Source: Clostridium sp. 12(A) (lineage in GTDB: Bacteria > Bacillota > Clostridia > Lachnospirales > Lachnospiraceae). Taken from it: a DNA stretch of 64,000 bases. Below the pieces are notes generated by a model. It was given only the letters and a program-made list of their open reading frames with translations. It had not been told where the DNA came from and did no database searches. Position 1 is the first letter of the stretch. Each line of letters starts with the position of its first letter. The DNA is taken from assembly GCA_000526575.1 (NCBI GenBank), contig JAGI01000001.1:1-64000 (forward strand). Reading direction: 5' to 3'. A program made the translations under genes and the position numbers. Of the stretch, positions 56,154 to 64,000 are shown one piece after another.

Positions 56154-57722
56154 ATGGCAATCAAGATATTTGCTGCCATCGATGTGGGATCGTTTGAACT
56201 GGAGCTGGGCATCTATGAGATATCTGTCAAAAATGGAATCAATAAGATCGATCATGTTCGCCATGTTATCGCCCTTGGCAGGGATACCTACAACAATGGG
56301 AAAATCAGCTATGAGCTGGTGGAAGAGATGTGCAGCGTAATCAAGGACTTTGCCGGAATCATGCAGTCGTATAAGGTAATTGGGTACCGTGCTTATGCCA
56401 CAAGTGCCTTACGGGAGGCTAAAAACAGCCAGATCGTACTGGACCAGGTCCGTGTCAGGACTGGAATTGAGGTACAGATCATAAGCAATTCCGAGCAGCG
56501 TTTCATCAGTTATAAAGCCATTGCATCAAAAGATGCGGAGTTCAGCAAAATCATAGAAAAAGGAACCGCTATTGTTGACGTGGGCTTTGGCAGCATGCAG
56601 GTATCTCTCTTTGATAAGGATGCCCTAGTGTCCACCCAGAATCTGATGCTTGGGGTACTGCGGATTCGGGAAATGATGGCTGACGTGCAGGTCAGTGCCA
56701 AAATGCAGAACACTCTCATTGAAGAGATGGTGGATAATGAGCTTTACACCTTTCGAAAGGTATATTTAAAGGACCGCCAGATAAAAAGTCTCATTGGGAT
56801 CGGGGAGAGCATACTCTATCTCTCCAGAGGCAGCAATGGCGGCAAGGCGGTGGAACGGATTACCGCAGAGGAGTATGGAGAATTTTACGAAAAGCTGTTA
56901 AAGATGTCAGTGGAAGGGATTTCCGAACGGTTTGGAGTCAATGCAGAATATGCCGCCCTTTTAGTTCCAGCGGCCATTATCTTTAAACGCGTGCTAGAAA
57001 TCACGGGAGCAGACATGTTCTGGATTCCGGGAATACGTCTTTGTGACAGCATAGCAGCGGAATATGCCGAGGAAACGAAGGCTGTTAAATTTCATCACGA
57101 TTTTTCCGAGGACATCTTGGCTGCCTCCAGAAATATGGCAAAACGGTACAAATGTCATGGTCCGCATACCGCTATTATGGAAAAATATGTGGTCGATCTT
57201 TTCGACAGCATGAAAAAATATCACGGCATGGGAAAAAGAGAACGGCTTCTTTTACAGATTGCCGCCATTTTGCACGCCTGCGGAAAATTTATCTCCATGA
57301 AAAAACCCAGCGAATCTGCTTATAATATTATTATGTCCACAGAGATTATAGGATTGTCCCATATGGAACGGGAAATCATAGCCAATGTGGTCCGGTATAA
57401 TGGAGTGGAATTTGATTACAGCCGTATGCATCTTAATGAAGAGCTGTTTCGTAATACAAAAGGGGAACTATCCAAAGAGGATATTACCATTCTTATGGCA
57501 AAGCTGACCGCCATCTTAAGACTTGCCAATTCCATGGATCGAAGCCATAAACAAAAGCTGTCAGACAGCCGGATGAATGTGAAAAACGGGCAGCTTTTGG
57601 TGACCACTTCCTATGAGGGAGATATAACTCTGGAATCTGTTTCCTTTAGCCAGAAGGCGGAATTCTTTGAAGAGATTTTTGGAATAAGGCCAGTCTTAAA
57701 GCAGAAGAGGAGGTTGACCTGA
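56154..57722 (+). CDS. ppx: Ppx/GppA family exopolyphosphatase
   Basis: A 522-residue phosphatase of the Ppx/GppA family, which removes terminal phosphates from polyphosphate or the gamma phosphate of pppGpp. The N-terminal actin-like fold has AIDVGSFELELGIYE (usually GSNS), YATSALREAKN, the SEQRF segment and IVDVGFGSMQVSLF. The C-terminal third has an HD-like helical domain (LLLQIAAILHACGKFI). A TAAGGAGG precedes the ATG, and the stop overlaps the ppk1 start (TGATG), so the two are translationally coupled. Whether it acts on polyphosphate or pppGpp is not decidable from the sequence, but the partner argues for polyphosphate. Confidence 0.9.
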   Translation: MAIKIFAAIDVGSFELELGIYEISVKNGINKIDHVRHVIALGRDTYNNGKISYELVEEMCSVIKDFAGIMQSYKVIGYRAYATSALREAKNSQIVLDQVRVRTGIEVQIISNSEQRFISYKAIASKDAEFSKIIEKGTAIVDVGFGSMQVSLFDKDALVSTQNLMLGVLRIREMMADVQVSAKMQNTLIEEMVDNELYTFRKVYLKDRQIKSLIGIGESILYLSRGSNGGKAVERITAEEYGEFYEKLLKMSVEGISERFGVNAEYAALLVPAAIIFKRVLEITGADMFWIPGIRLCDSIAAEYAEETKAVKFHHDFSEDILAASRNMAKRYKCHGPHTAIMEKYVVDLFDSMKKYHGMGKRERLLLQIAAILHACGKFISMKKPSESAYNIIMSTEIIGLSHMEREIIANVVRYNGVEFDYSRMHLNEELFRNTKGELSKEDITILMAKLTAILRLANSMDRSHKQKLSDSRMNVKNGQLLVTTSYEGDITLESVSFSQKAEFFEEIFGIRPVLKQKRRLT

Positions 57723-59863
57723 TGGCAGACATCAATGAGATATTTAACAATCCGGATAATTATGTTAACCGAGAACTGAGCTGGATCGAGTTTAATTACC
57801 GGGTTCTTGGCGAGGCGAGAGATAAAAGCCTTCCTTTACTTGAAAGAATCAAATTTTTAGGCATCACAGCCTCCAATTTAGATGAGTTCTACATGGTCCG
57901 TGTGGCATCGTTAAAAGACATGGTCCATGCCAAATATACAAAGCCTGATATCTCTGGCTTAAAACCAGGGGAGCAGCTGGAAAAAATCAGTGAGAAGACT
58001 CATGAGCTGGTTGCTCTCCAGTATTCCACCTATAACCGCTCCTTACTTCCAGCTTTAAAGCAACATGGAATTCATGTAATTTTAAATCATGAAGATCTAA
58101 ATGAAGAAGAAGGAAATTTTGCAGATAACTATTTTGAACGTGATGTTTATCCGGTTCTCACCCCAATGGCAGTGGATTCCTCCAGACCATTTCCACTGAT
58201 TCGGAATAAGTCCTTAAACATTGCAGCACTTCTTAAGAAAAAGAGCGGGGAAGAGGAGCTGGAATTTGCCATGGTCCAGGTCCCAAGCGTGCTTCCAAGG
58301 ATTGTTAAGTTCCCTAAAAAAGAAGGGGAAGAGCAAAAGGTAATCCTGCTGGAACAAATTATCGAGCGGAATATGGGAAGCCTGTTCTTAAATTACAACG
58401 TAGTCACAGCCAGCCCTTTCCGGGTCATGAGAAATGCGGATCTGTCCATTGATGAAGAAGAAGCTGTGGACCTTTTGGAAGAGATTCAAAAGCAGTTGAA
58501 AAAAAGACAGTGGGGCGAGGCCATACGCCTTGAAGTAGAAGAAAAGATTGATAAAGGTCTCCTAAAAATATTAAAAAGGGAGCTTAATATCAGCTCCAGT
58601 GATATCTTTTTAATCAGTGGCCCTTTGGACCTTACCTTTCTAATGAAGCTGTATGGAGTGAAAGGATTCGAGCACTTAAAGGCCGTTCCCTATGTCCCTC
58701 AGCAGGTGCCGGAGTTAATGAATGAGGATGATATCTTTACCAATATCAGAAAGGGAGATATTTTACTTCATCATCCATATGAGACCTTTGACCCTGTTGT
58801 AAATTTTGTAAAGGCAGCGGCAAAAGATCCTGAAGTATTGGCTATCAAGCAGACGCTTTACCGGGTCAGCGGCAACTCTCCCATTGTAGCTGCCTTGGAA
58901 GAGGCCGCAGATAACCGGAAGCAGGTTTCTGTACTGGTGGAATTAAAAGCCCGTTTCGATGAGGAAAATAATATTAACTGGGCAAAGAGACTTGAAAAAG
59001 CAGGCTGTCACGTAATTTATGGGCTGGTAGGCTTAAAGACTCATTCAAAGATTACCCTGGTGGTCCGAAGAGAAGAAGATGGCATCAGACGATACGTTCA
59101 TCTGGGAACAGGAAACTATAATGATTCCACAGCAAAGCTTTATACGGATTTTGGGTTAATGACCTGCAATCCCCAGATCGGAGAGGATGCCACGGCAGTC
59201 TTTAATATGCTATCCGGATATTCTGAGCCTTTGCAGTGGAACAAACTGGTGGTTGCCCCCATCTGGCTGAGAGCCAGGTTTTTAAAGATGATAAGGCGGG
59301 AAACAAAGAATGCAAAAACAGGAAAACAGGCTCATATCATCGCAAAGATGAATTCCCTTTGTGATAAGGATATTATCGCGGCTCTTTATGAGGCTTCCTG
59401 TGCAGGAGTGAAAGTTCAGCTCATTGTAAGAGGCATCTGCAGTTTAAGGGCAGGCGTCCCTGGATTAAGTGAAAATATTACCGTCCGCTCCATTATTGGA
59501 AATTTCCTGGAGCATACCAGAGTCTTTTATTTTGAAAATGATGGAAGCCCGGAGCTTTACCTGGGAAGTGCTGACTGGATGCCAAGAAACTTAGATAAAC
59601 GGGTGGAAATCATGTTTCCGGTAGAAGATGAGGATTTAAAAGAACGGATTATCAAGATCCTTTTGATACAATTAGAGGATAATGTAAAATCCCATATCCT
59701 GTTACCTGATGGAACTTATGAAAAACCGGACCGGAGAGGCCGGGTCCAGAGAAACAGCCAGGAGGAGTTCTGTGAGGAAGCAAAGCTAGCGGTCAAGGAA
59801 GAACTTAAGAAATTAAACCCTCAGGCAAGCCGGGTATTTATCCCCAATGAGAGCCAGAGCTAA
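57722..59863 (+). CDS. ppk1: Polyphosphate kinase 1
   Basis: A 713-residue enzyme that polymerises the gamma phosphate of ATP into polyphosphate. It starts NPDNYVNRELSWIEFNYRVL, the typical N-domain. His441 in KTHSKITLVVRR matches the histidine that carries phosphate in the E. coli enzyme, and His460 lies in YVHLGTGNYND. The C-terminal PLD-like half includes LEHTRVFYFEN and LGSADWMPRNLDKRVE. It overlaps ppx by one base, so making and breaking of polyphosphate are expressed together. Confidence 0.96.
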   Translation: MADINEIFNNPDNYVNRELSWIEFNYRVLGEARDKSLPLLERIKFLGITASNLDEFYMVRVASLKDMVHAKYTKPDISGLKPGEQLEKISEKTHELVALQYSTYNRSLLPALKQHGIHVILNHEDLNEEEGNFADNYFERDVYPVLTPMAVDSSRPFPLIRNKSLNIAALLKKKSGEEELEFAMVQVPSVLPRIVKFPKKEGEEQKVILLEQIIERNMGSLFLNYNVVTASPFRVMRNADLSIDEEEAVDLLEEIQKQLKKRQWGEAIRLEVEEKIDKGLLKILKRELNISSSDIFLISGPLDLTFLMKLYGVKGFEHLKAVPYVPQQVPELMNEDDIFTNIRKGDILLHHPYETFDPVVNFVKAAAKDPEVLAIKQTLYRVSGNSPIVAALEEAADNRKQVSVLVELKARFDEENNINWAKRLEKAGCHVIYGLVGLKTHSKITLVVRREEDGIRRYVHLGTGNYNDSTAKLYTDFGLMTCNPQIGEDATAVFNMLSGYSEPLQWNKLVVAPIWLRARFLKMIRRETKNAKTGKQAHIIAKMNSLCDKDIIAALYEASCAGVKVQLIVRGICSLRAGVPGLSENITVRSIIGNFLEHTRVFYFENDGSPELYLGSADWMPRNLDKRVEIMFPVEDEDLKERIIKILLIQLEDNVKSHILLPDGTYEKPDRRGRVQRNSQEEFCEEAKLAVKEELKKLNPQASRVFIPNESQS

Positions 59864-59904
59864 CTGGAAAATTCAGGTGTGAATTACCGTTTTATAGGTT
59901 TTTT

Positions 59905-59921
59905 GTAAGAAAATAGTAAGG
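59905..59921. promoter_or_regulatory. Direct-repeat operator candidate before the two-component genes
   Basis: GTAAG occurs at 59,905-59,909 and 59,916-59,920, 11 bp apart and therefore on one face of the helix, as OmpR-type regulators bind. It lies about 90 bp before the response regulator gene, so autoregulation is possible. Only two short repeats support this. Confidence 0.35.
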
Positions 59922-60011
59922 CAAAGATACCTTTCTTGTGGTAGAATGGATGCAGGCTTTTCTGTGTAAAAAGAAGAGCCGCTTACATAACGACAAGGGA
60001 GGTATTTTTTC

Positions 60012-60719
60012 ATGTCCGAGACAATAAGCATACTGGTTGTGGATGATGAGAAGGAGATTGCAGATCTGGTTGAAATCTATCTGGTTAGTGATGGATATAA
60101 AGTATATAAGGCAAACCACGCAGAGGAGGGCCTTGAGATACTGGAAAAGCATCAGATTCATCTGGTTCTTTTAGACATCATGATGCCTGGAATGGATGGA
60201 CTTTCCATGTGCAGGAAGATACGAGAGACAAATAATATCCCCATTATCATGCTAAGTGCAAAATCCACTGATTTAGATAAGATACTTGGCCTTGGTACCG
60301 GGGCAGATGATTACGTAACAAAGCCGTTTAACCCTCTGGAGCTTACGGCGCGTGTAAAATCACAGCTTCGCCGCTATACCCAGTTAAACCCCAACAGCTC
60401 AGTCAATGAAGCAGCCAAGAACGAAATTGCTATTCGGGGGCTGACCATTAATAAGGATAATCACAAGGTAACCGTTTACGGAGAAGAAATTAAACTGACT
60501 CCCATAGAATTTGACATTCTATATTTGCTGGCTTCCAATCCAGGCAGGGTGTTCAGCACCGATGAGATCTTTGAAAAGGTTTGGAACGAAAAGGTTTATG
60601 AAGCCAATAACACCGTAATGGTACATATCAGACGTCTGCGCGGCAAGATGAAGGAAGACACCAGACAGAATAAGATCATCACCACTGTTTGGGGGGTAGG
60701 TTACAAAATTGAAAAGTGA
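60012..60719 (+). CDS. OmpR-family response regulator
   Basis: A 235-residue regulator. The receiver domain has the acidic pair VVDDEKEIADL, phospho-acceptor Asp55 in LLDIMMPGMDG, and Lys in VTKPFNP. The C-terminal winged helix (from about 140; LTPIEFDILYLLASNPGRVFSTDEIFEKVW, VHIRRLRGKM) is OmpR/PhoB-type. AAGGGAGG precedes the ATG. It overlaps the kinase gene by 11 bp. The receiver and effector resemble the VanR-like group, but the regulated genes are not evident. Confidence 0.95.
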   Translation: MSETISILVVDDEKEIADLVEIYLVSDGYKVYKANHAEEGLEILEKHQIHLVLLDIMMPGMDGLSMCRKIRETNNIPIIMLSAKSTDLDKILGLGTGADDYVTKPFNPLELTARVKSQLRRYTQLNPNSSVNEAAKNEIAIRGLTINKDNHKVTVYGEEIKLTPIEFDILYLLASNPGRVFSTDEIFEKVWNEKVYEANNTVMVHIRRLRGKMKEDTRQNKIITTVWGVGYKIEK

Positions 60720-61845
60720 TATCAATCGCCGTTTTCATGCCAGGGTCGTAGCCAACATTTTTTACAGTGCTGTGGTCACGGTCCTGATAGAACTTTTTCT
60801 TGTAACCAATATTTCCCTCATCGCTTCGTATATGCGTAATACAGACAGGGACAATGCATTTGTGGAGCTTCTTACCACCTTTGATGCCGTAGTGATTCTT
60901 ATTTATGTTGTTTTCGGAATCGGTATTTTTACGGTTACCTTTCTTTTATTACAGGAAAAATCCATGCGATATATTGCCAAGATATCCAGCGCCATGCACA
61001 GCATTTCCGAAGGAGATTTAAACATCACGGTAGATATTGAAGGGGATGATGAATTTTCCGTTATGGCAGCCAGCTTAAATAAGATGGTGGGCGATTTAAA
61101 AGAGCTGATGGATAAGGAAAGAGAGGCAGAGCGGACGAAGAATGAGCTGATTACCAACATCGCTCATGATTTAAGGACTCCTCTTACCTCCATTAACGGT
61201 TACTTAGAGCTTTTATCCGGTGATACGAAGCTTGATCCTGAGGTTCAGAAAAAGTACATAGGAATCGCATACGTAAAGACAAAACGGCTGGAAAAGCTGA
61301 TTGAAGATTTATTCGGATTTACAAAACTAAATTACGGAAAGATGTCCATGCACGTATCAAGAGTGGATGTGGTAAAGCTTTTAAGCCAGCTTTTAGAGGA
61401 GTTTTATCCCAGCTTTGTGGATAAAAACTTATCCTATGAGCTTCAAAGCAATGTCCCCGCTATGGTAATCGCGGCGGATGGAAATCTTTTGGCGCGCCTG
61501 TTTGACAATCTTATCAACAACGCCATCAAATACGGAGCCGATGGGAAACGGATTCTGGTAAAAGTGAATGGCAACGAAGAACAGGTGACAGTCTCTGTGG
61601 TCAATTACGGTTATGTGATTCCAGCAGACGAACTGCCTCTGATCTTTAATAAATTCTACCGGGTGGAGCAGTCCCGCTCCACAGATACAGGAGGAACTGG
61701 TCTTGGTCTTGCCATTGCAAAGAACATTGTGGATATGCACGGCGGAGCCATAGACGTTACCAGTGATTTGTCCGGCACTGTATTTTCGGTTAAGCTTAAG
61801 GTTGATTTTGATGTGAACAAAGAGAACTTTGGAAAGATAGGATGA
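60709..61845 (+). CDS. Sensor histidine kinase
   Basis: A 378-residue membrane kinase starting at TTG (60,709) inside the end of the regulator gene, with GGGGGGTAGG upstream. Two membrane segments (about 14-42 and 59-82) enclose only a short outside loop of roughly 15 residues, so sensing is probably in the membrane. A HAMP domain (about 83-135) is followed by the H-box with His153 (NIAHDLRTPLTSINGYLELL), N-box NLINNAIKYG and G-boxes (GGTGLGLAIAKNIVDMHGG). The layout is VanS-like. It may sense the envelope state, possibly through the next gene's exported protein, which is inference. Confidence 0.93.
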   Translation: MKSDINRRFHARVVANIFYSAVVTVLIELFLVTNISLIASYMRNTDRDNAFVELLTTFDAVVILIYVVFGIGIFTVTFLLLQEKSMRYIAKISSAMHSISEGDLNITVDIEGDDEFSVMAASLNKMVGDLKELMDKEREAERTKNELITNIAHDLRTPLTSINGYLELLSGDTKLDPEVQKKYIGIAYVKTKRLEKLIEDLFGFTKLNYGKMSMHVSRVDVVKLLSQLLEEFYPSFVDKNLSYELQSNVPAMVIAADGNLLARLFDNLINNAIKYGADGKRILVKVNGNEEQVTVSVVNYGYVIPADELPLIFNKFYRVEQSRSTDTGGTGLGLAIAKNIVDMHGGAIDVTSDLSGTVFSVKLKVDFDVNKENFGKIG

Positions 61846-61851
61846 TACAGG

Positions 61852-64000
61852 ATGAATTTCAAGAAGATATCCCTGATTTTTGCCATAGCGCTTACCATAG
61901 CAGGCAGCATGAAGCTGCCTGCTTTCGGCATGGTAGCCACAGATGCCAATTCTCAGGAAAATGAATTTAATGCAGTTTCTGAATCAGAAATCTCCATGGA
62001 TGTTTCCTATGGATATGATGGAAATGCAAAAAGCGGACGTTTTGTACCCGTGAATGTAACCGTAAAAAGTGACAAGGACGCCCCATTTACCGGTACACTT
62101 CGGGTGGAAGCCATGGAATCAGATTTTGATATTTACCAGTATGATTATCCGGTGAGTTTAAAAGGGATGGAAATCCTTGATCAATCCCTGGATATTCCTG
62201 CGGGAAGGGCAGACACCCTCTATGTGAAGCTTTTAGATCAAAGTGGAAATGAGCTGATTCGAAAACGATTAAAAACCAATGTCACTCCGGAAACAGCAGA
62301 ACTCTTCGTAGGCATTTTATCGGATAATGCTGATAAGCTTTCTTATATGGAGGGAGTGGGAGTCAATTACAGCTCTGTCCGTATCAAGACCTTTAACATG
62401 AAGACGGAAAAGATGCCGGATCATGTAATCGGACTGGGTGTTCTTGATGTCCTTGTTATCACCGATTACGATACCAAACAGCTTTCCAAAGACCAGGTGT
62501 CAGCAATTTGGGCGTGGGTAAAGGAAGGCGGCACCCTTCTTCTTGGCACTGGAGCCAGAGCAGATGATACACTTTTTGCATTTCAATCGGACCTTTTGGA
62601 GAAGCAATATGCACCTCCAGCGGAGCGGTCTGTGGATATGGGTGTAGAATATTCCACCAACGGACCTGGAGACTCCTTTTTAAATCTTGTGTGTGCTGAT
62701 GTTTCCTTAAAAGGAGGCACAGGTGTTTTTTCCAATGACCAGTTCTCAGTCCTTACTTCCGTATCCAAGGGAAAAGGCATCGTTGGAGTGGCTGCCTATG
62801 ATTTTGCAGACATTACCTCCTTTTGTGAGACCCACCGCTCCTATGTGGATAAGCTTTTTACCACCATTTTGGGAGATACCAGATTAAACAACTTATCCTC
62901 ATACTTATACAGCGGAAATTCCGGCCAGTTCTGGTCCGTTCAGAACATGCTCAATACAGGCAATGTAGATAAGCTTCCAAAGCTTGCTCTTTATATCGTA
63001 TTAATCCTGGGATATATTATCCTGGTGGGACCTGGGCTTTATCTCTATTTGAAAAAGAAGGAGAGAAGAGGATATTACAGGACCGCAGTGGTGGTGATCT
63101 CCTTTATCTTTACCGCGGTCATATACTTGACAGGAATTAAGACCCGGTTTAAGGATACCTTCTTTACCTATGCCACTATTTTGGATTCCACTAAGGATTA
63201 TGTGGATGAATATACCTATATTAATATGAGGACTCCTTATAACAAGGCTTATACCATTTCCCTGGATCCTTCTTATATGATTTTGCCCATAACAAGGAGC
63301 AACAACTATGAAATGTCTCCTGTCCCCAAGTTTCTTGGAGATGAAGATTATAAAGTAAGAGTAGGATACGGAAATGGAGATACAAAGGTTTCCGTTCAGA
63401 ATGCAGCAGCATTTACGCCCAAATACTTCTCTCTGCAAAAACGGACTCCCAATACAGACCACAGAGGACTTCTTGGTGATATTACGCTGTCAGACGGAAA
63501 GGTCTACGGAACTGTGACCAATGAATACCCCTTCCCCGTAGAGAAGGTCGGAGTTCTTATGTACGGTAAGATGATTCTGCTAGATGAATTAAAGCCTGGG
63601 GAGACTGTTAAATTAGATGGTGCTCCAGTCATTAATTATCCCATTAACAACGCCTTTAACGTATCAGCCAGAGTAACAGGCAGCTATCAGTATCCAAAGG
63701 CAGATATTGACAATCCAGATTATATGCTGGCACTGTCCAGAACCAATATTTTAAGCTTCTACCTGGATAAATATTCCACCGCCTATAACCAGGAAGCCAG
63801 AATTGTAGCCTTCAGCAGCAATCAGACTGACAGCCAGTTCCTGGCCAAAGGAAACTATGAGACCTTTGGAATGTCCATGTTTACCTCCACTCTGGATGTA
63901 AACACAAGGAAGTTTGGAGTTGTCTCTCATTCTGCACTGATAAAACCGCCAAAAGTAATCAGCGGTCAGTATTACTCTGATTCCAACGCAACCTATGCGG
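61852..64000 (+). CDS. Large exported membrane protein, 3'-truncated by the window
   Basis: The frame from ATG 61,852 is open to the window end (716 codons). A signal peptide (NFKKISLIFAIALTIAGSMKLPAFG) is followed by an Ig-like extracellular part (YGYDGNAKSGRFVPVNVTVKS) and a glutamine-amidotransferase-like fold segment (VLDVLVITDYDTKQLSKDQVSAIWAWVKEGGTLLLGTG). Two membrane segments come next, separated by KKKERRGYYR (LYIVLILGYIILVGPGLYLYL; AVVVISFIFTAVIYLTGI), and then a second large outside domain. Similar proteins in Firmicutes sit beside ABC-type or moxR-like membrane systems; those genes would be beyond the window. It begins 6 bp after the histidine kinase stop. Family name not assigned. 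Confidence 0.8.
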   Translation, partial: MNFKKISLIFAIALTIAGSMKLPAFGMVATDANSQENEFNAVSESEISMDVSYGYDGNAKSGRFVPVNVTVKSDKDAPFTGTLRVEAMESDFDIYQYDYPVSLKGMEILDQSLDIPAGRADTLYVKLLDQSGNELIRKRLKTNVTPETAELFVGILSDNADKLSYMEGVGVNYSSVRIKTFNMKTEKMPDHVIGLGVLDVLVITDYDTKQLSKDQVSAIWAWVKEGGTLLLGTGARADDTLFAFQSDLLEKQYAPPAERSVDMGVEYSTNGPGDSFLNLVCADVSLKGGTGVFSNDQFSVLTSVSKGKGIVGVAAYDFADITSFCETHRSYVDKLFTTILGDTRLNNLSSYLYSGNSGQFWSVQNMLNTGNVDKLPKLALYIVLILGYIILVGPGLYLYLKKKERRGYYRTAVVVISFIFTAVIYLTGIKTRFKDTFFTYATILDSTKDYVDEYTYINMRTPYNKAYTISLDPSYMILPITRSNNYEMSPVPKFLGDEDYKVRVGYGNGDTKVSVQNAAAFTPKYFSLQKRTPNTDHRGLLGDITLSDGKVYGTVTNEYPFPVEKVGVLMYGKMILLDELKPGETVKLDGAPVINYPINNAFNVSARVTGSYQYPKADIDNPDYMLALSRTNILSFYLDKYSTAYNQEARIVAFSSNQTDSQFLAKGNYETFGMSMFTSTLDVNTRKFGVVSHSALIKPPKVISGQYYSDSNATYA

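Overview
The window reads like the chromosome of an anaerobic, low-GC Firmicute of the Lachnospiraceae / Clostridium-cluster-XIVa type. This is inferred from gene content and style: an adjacent rho-rpmE-DUF1385-prmC-prfA cluster, a DUF4250 mini-gene, a DUF815 ATPase, choline-binding-type GWxxxxxxWYYF repeats, and very large SpaA/Cna-B and InlB-B-repeat surface proteins with a class B sortase. AGGAGG-type ribosome sites and sigma-A-like promoters are found throughout. No rRNA, tRNA, CRISPR array, intact insertion sequence or phage gene was recognised.

Layout. 1-4.4 kb: AT-rich accessory DNA with the end of a flavin-reductase-like gene, a ClbS/DfsB-family gene, and a reverse-strand collagen-like gene built of nested Gly-X-Y repeats. 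4.4-11.0 kb: housekeeping genes rarA, rho, rpmE, DUF1385, prmC, prfA. 11.0-12.5 kb: non-coding DNA that hides a 28-residue hydrophobic peptide gene on the reverse strand. It has its own promoter, a hairpin over its ribosome site, a convergent small-RNA promoter and a shared bidirectional terminator, which together look like a type I toxin-antitoxin module. A G-rich island, paired direct repeats, a palindrome and a heptanucleotide repeat follow.

12.5-44.6 kb: a 32-kb surface-protein locus, almost entirely on the forward strand. In order: a membrane-anchored exported protein (322 aa), a wall-binding/MucBP/DUF6273-like protein (752 aa), a 54-aa membrane peptide, a 2546-aa InlB-repeat protein, a 1394-aa GLUG/Big-like protein, a reverse-strand HTH regulator, a small reading frame with a frame break at its start, a 243-aa exported protein, a 4668-aa SpaA/Cna-B giant, and a class B sortase. 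Several products share a wall-binding module and a PSEA motif. This suggests they are built as one cell-surface apparatus, with the giant probably attached by the sortase and the others held by non-covalent wall binding.

44.7-64 kb: mostly conserved chromosome. It holds a Gfo/Idh/MocA oxidoreductase, a small reverse-strand wall-binding protein, clpB, a type I asparaginase (reverse), DUF4250, cardiolipin synthase, a CmpB-type membrane protein, plsC, pheA, a DUF815 ATPase, ppx and ppk1 (polyphosphate turnover), an OmpR-type two-component pair, and the start of a large exported membrane protein cut by the window end. The most original parts are the 32-kb surface locus and the putative type I toxin-antitoxin module just upstream of it.
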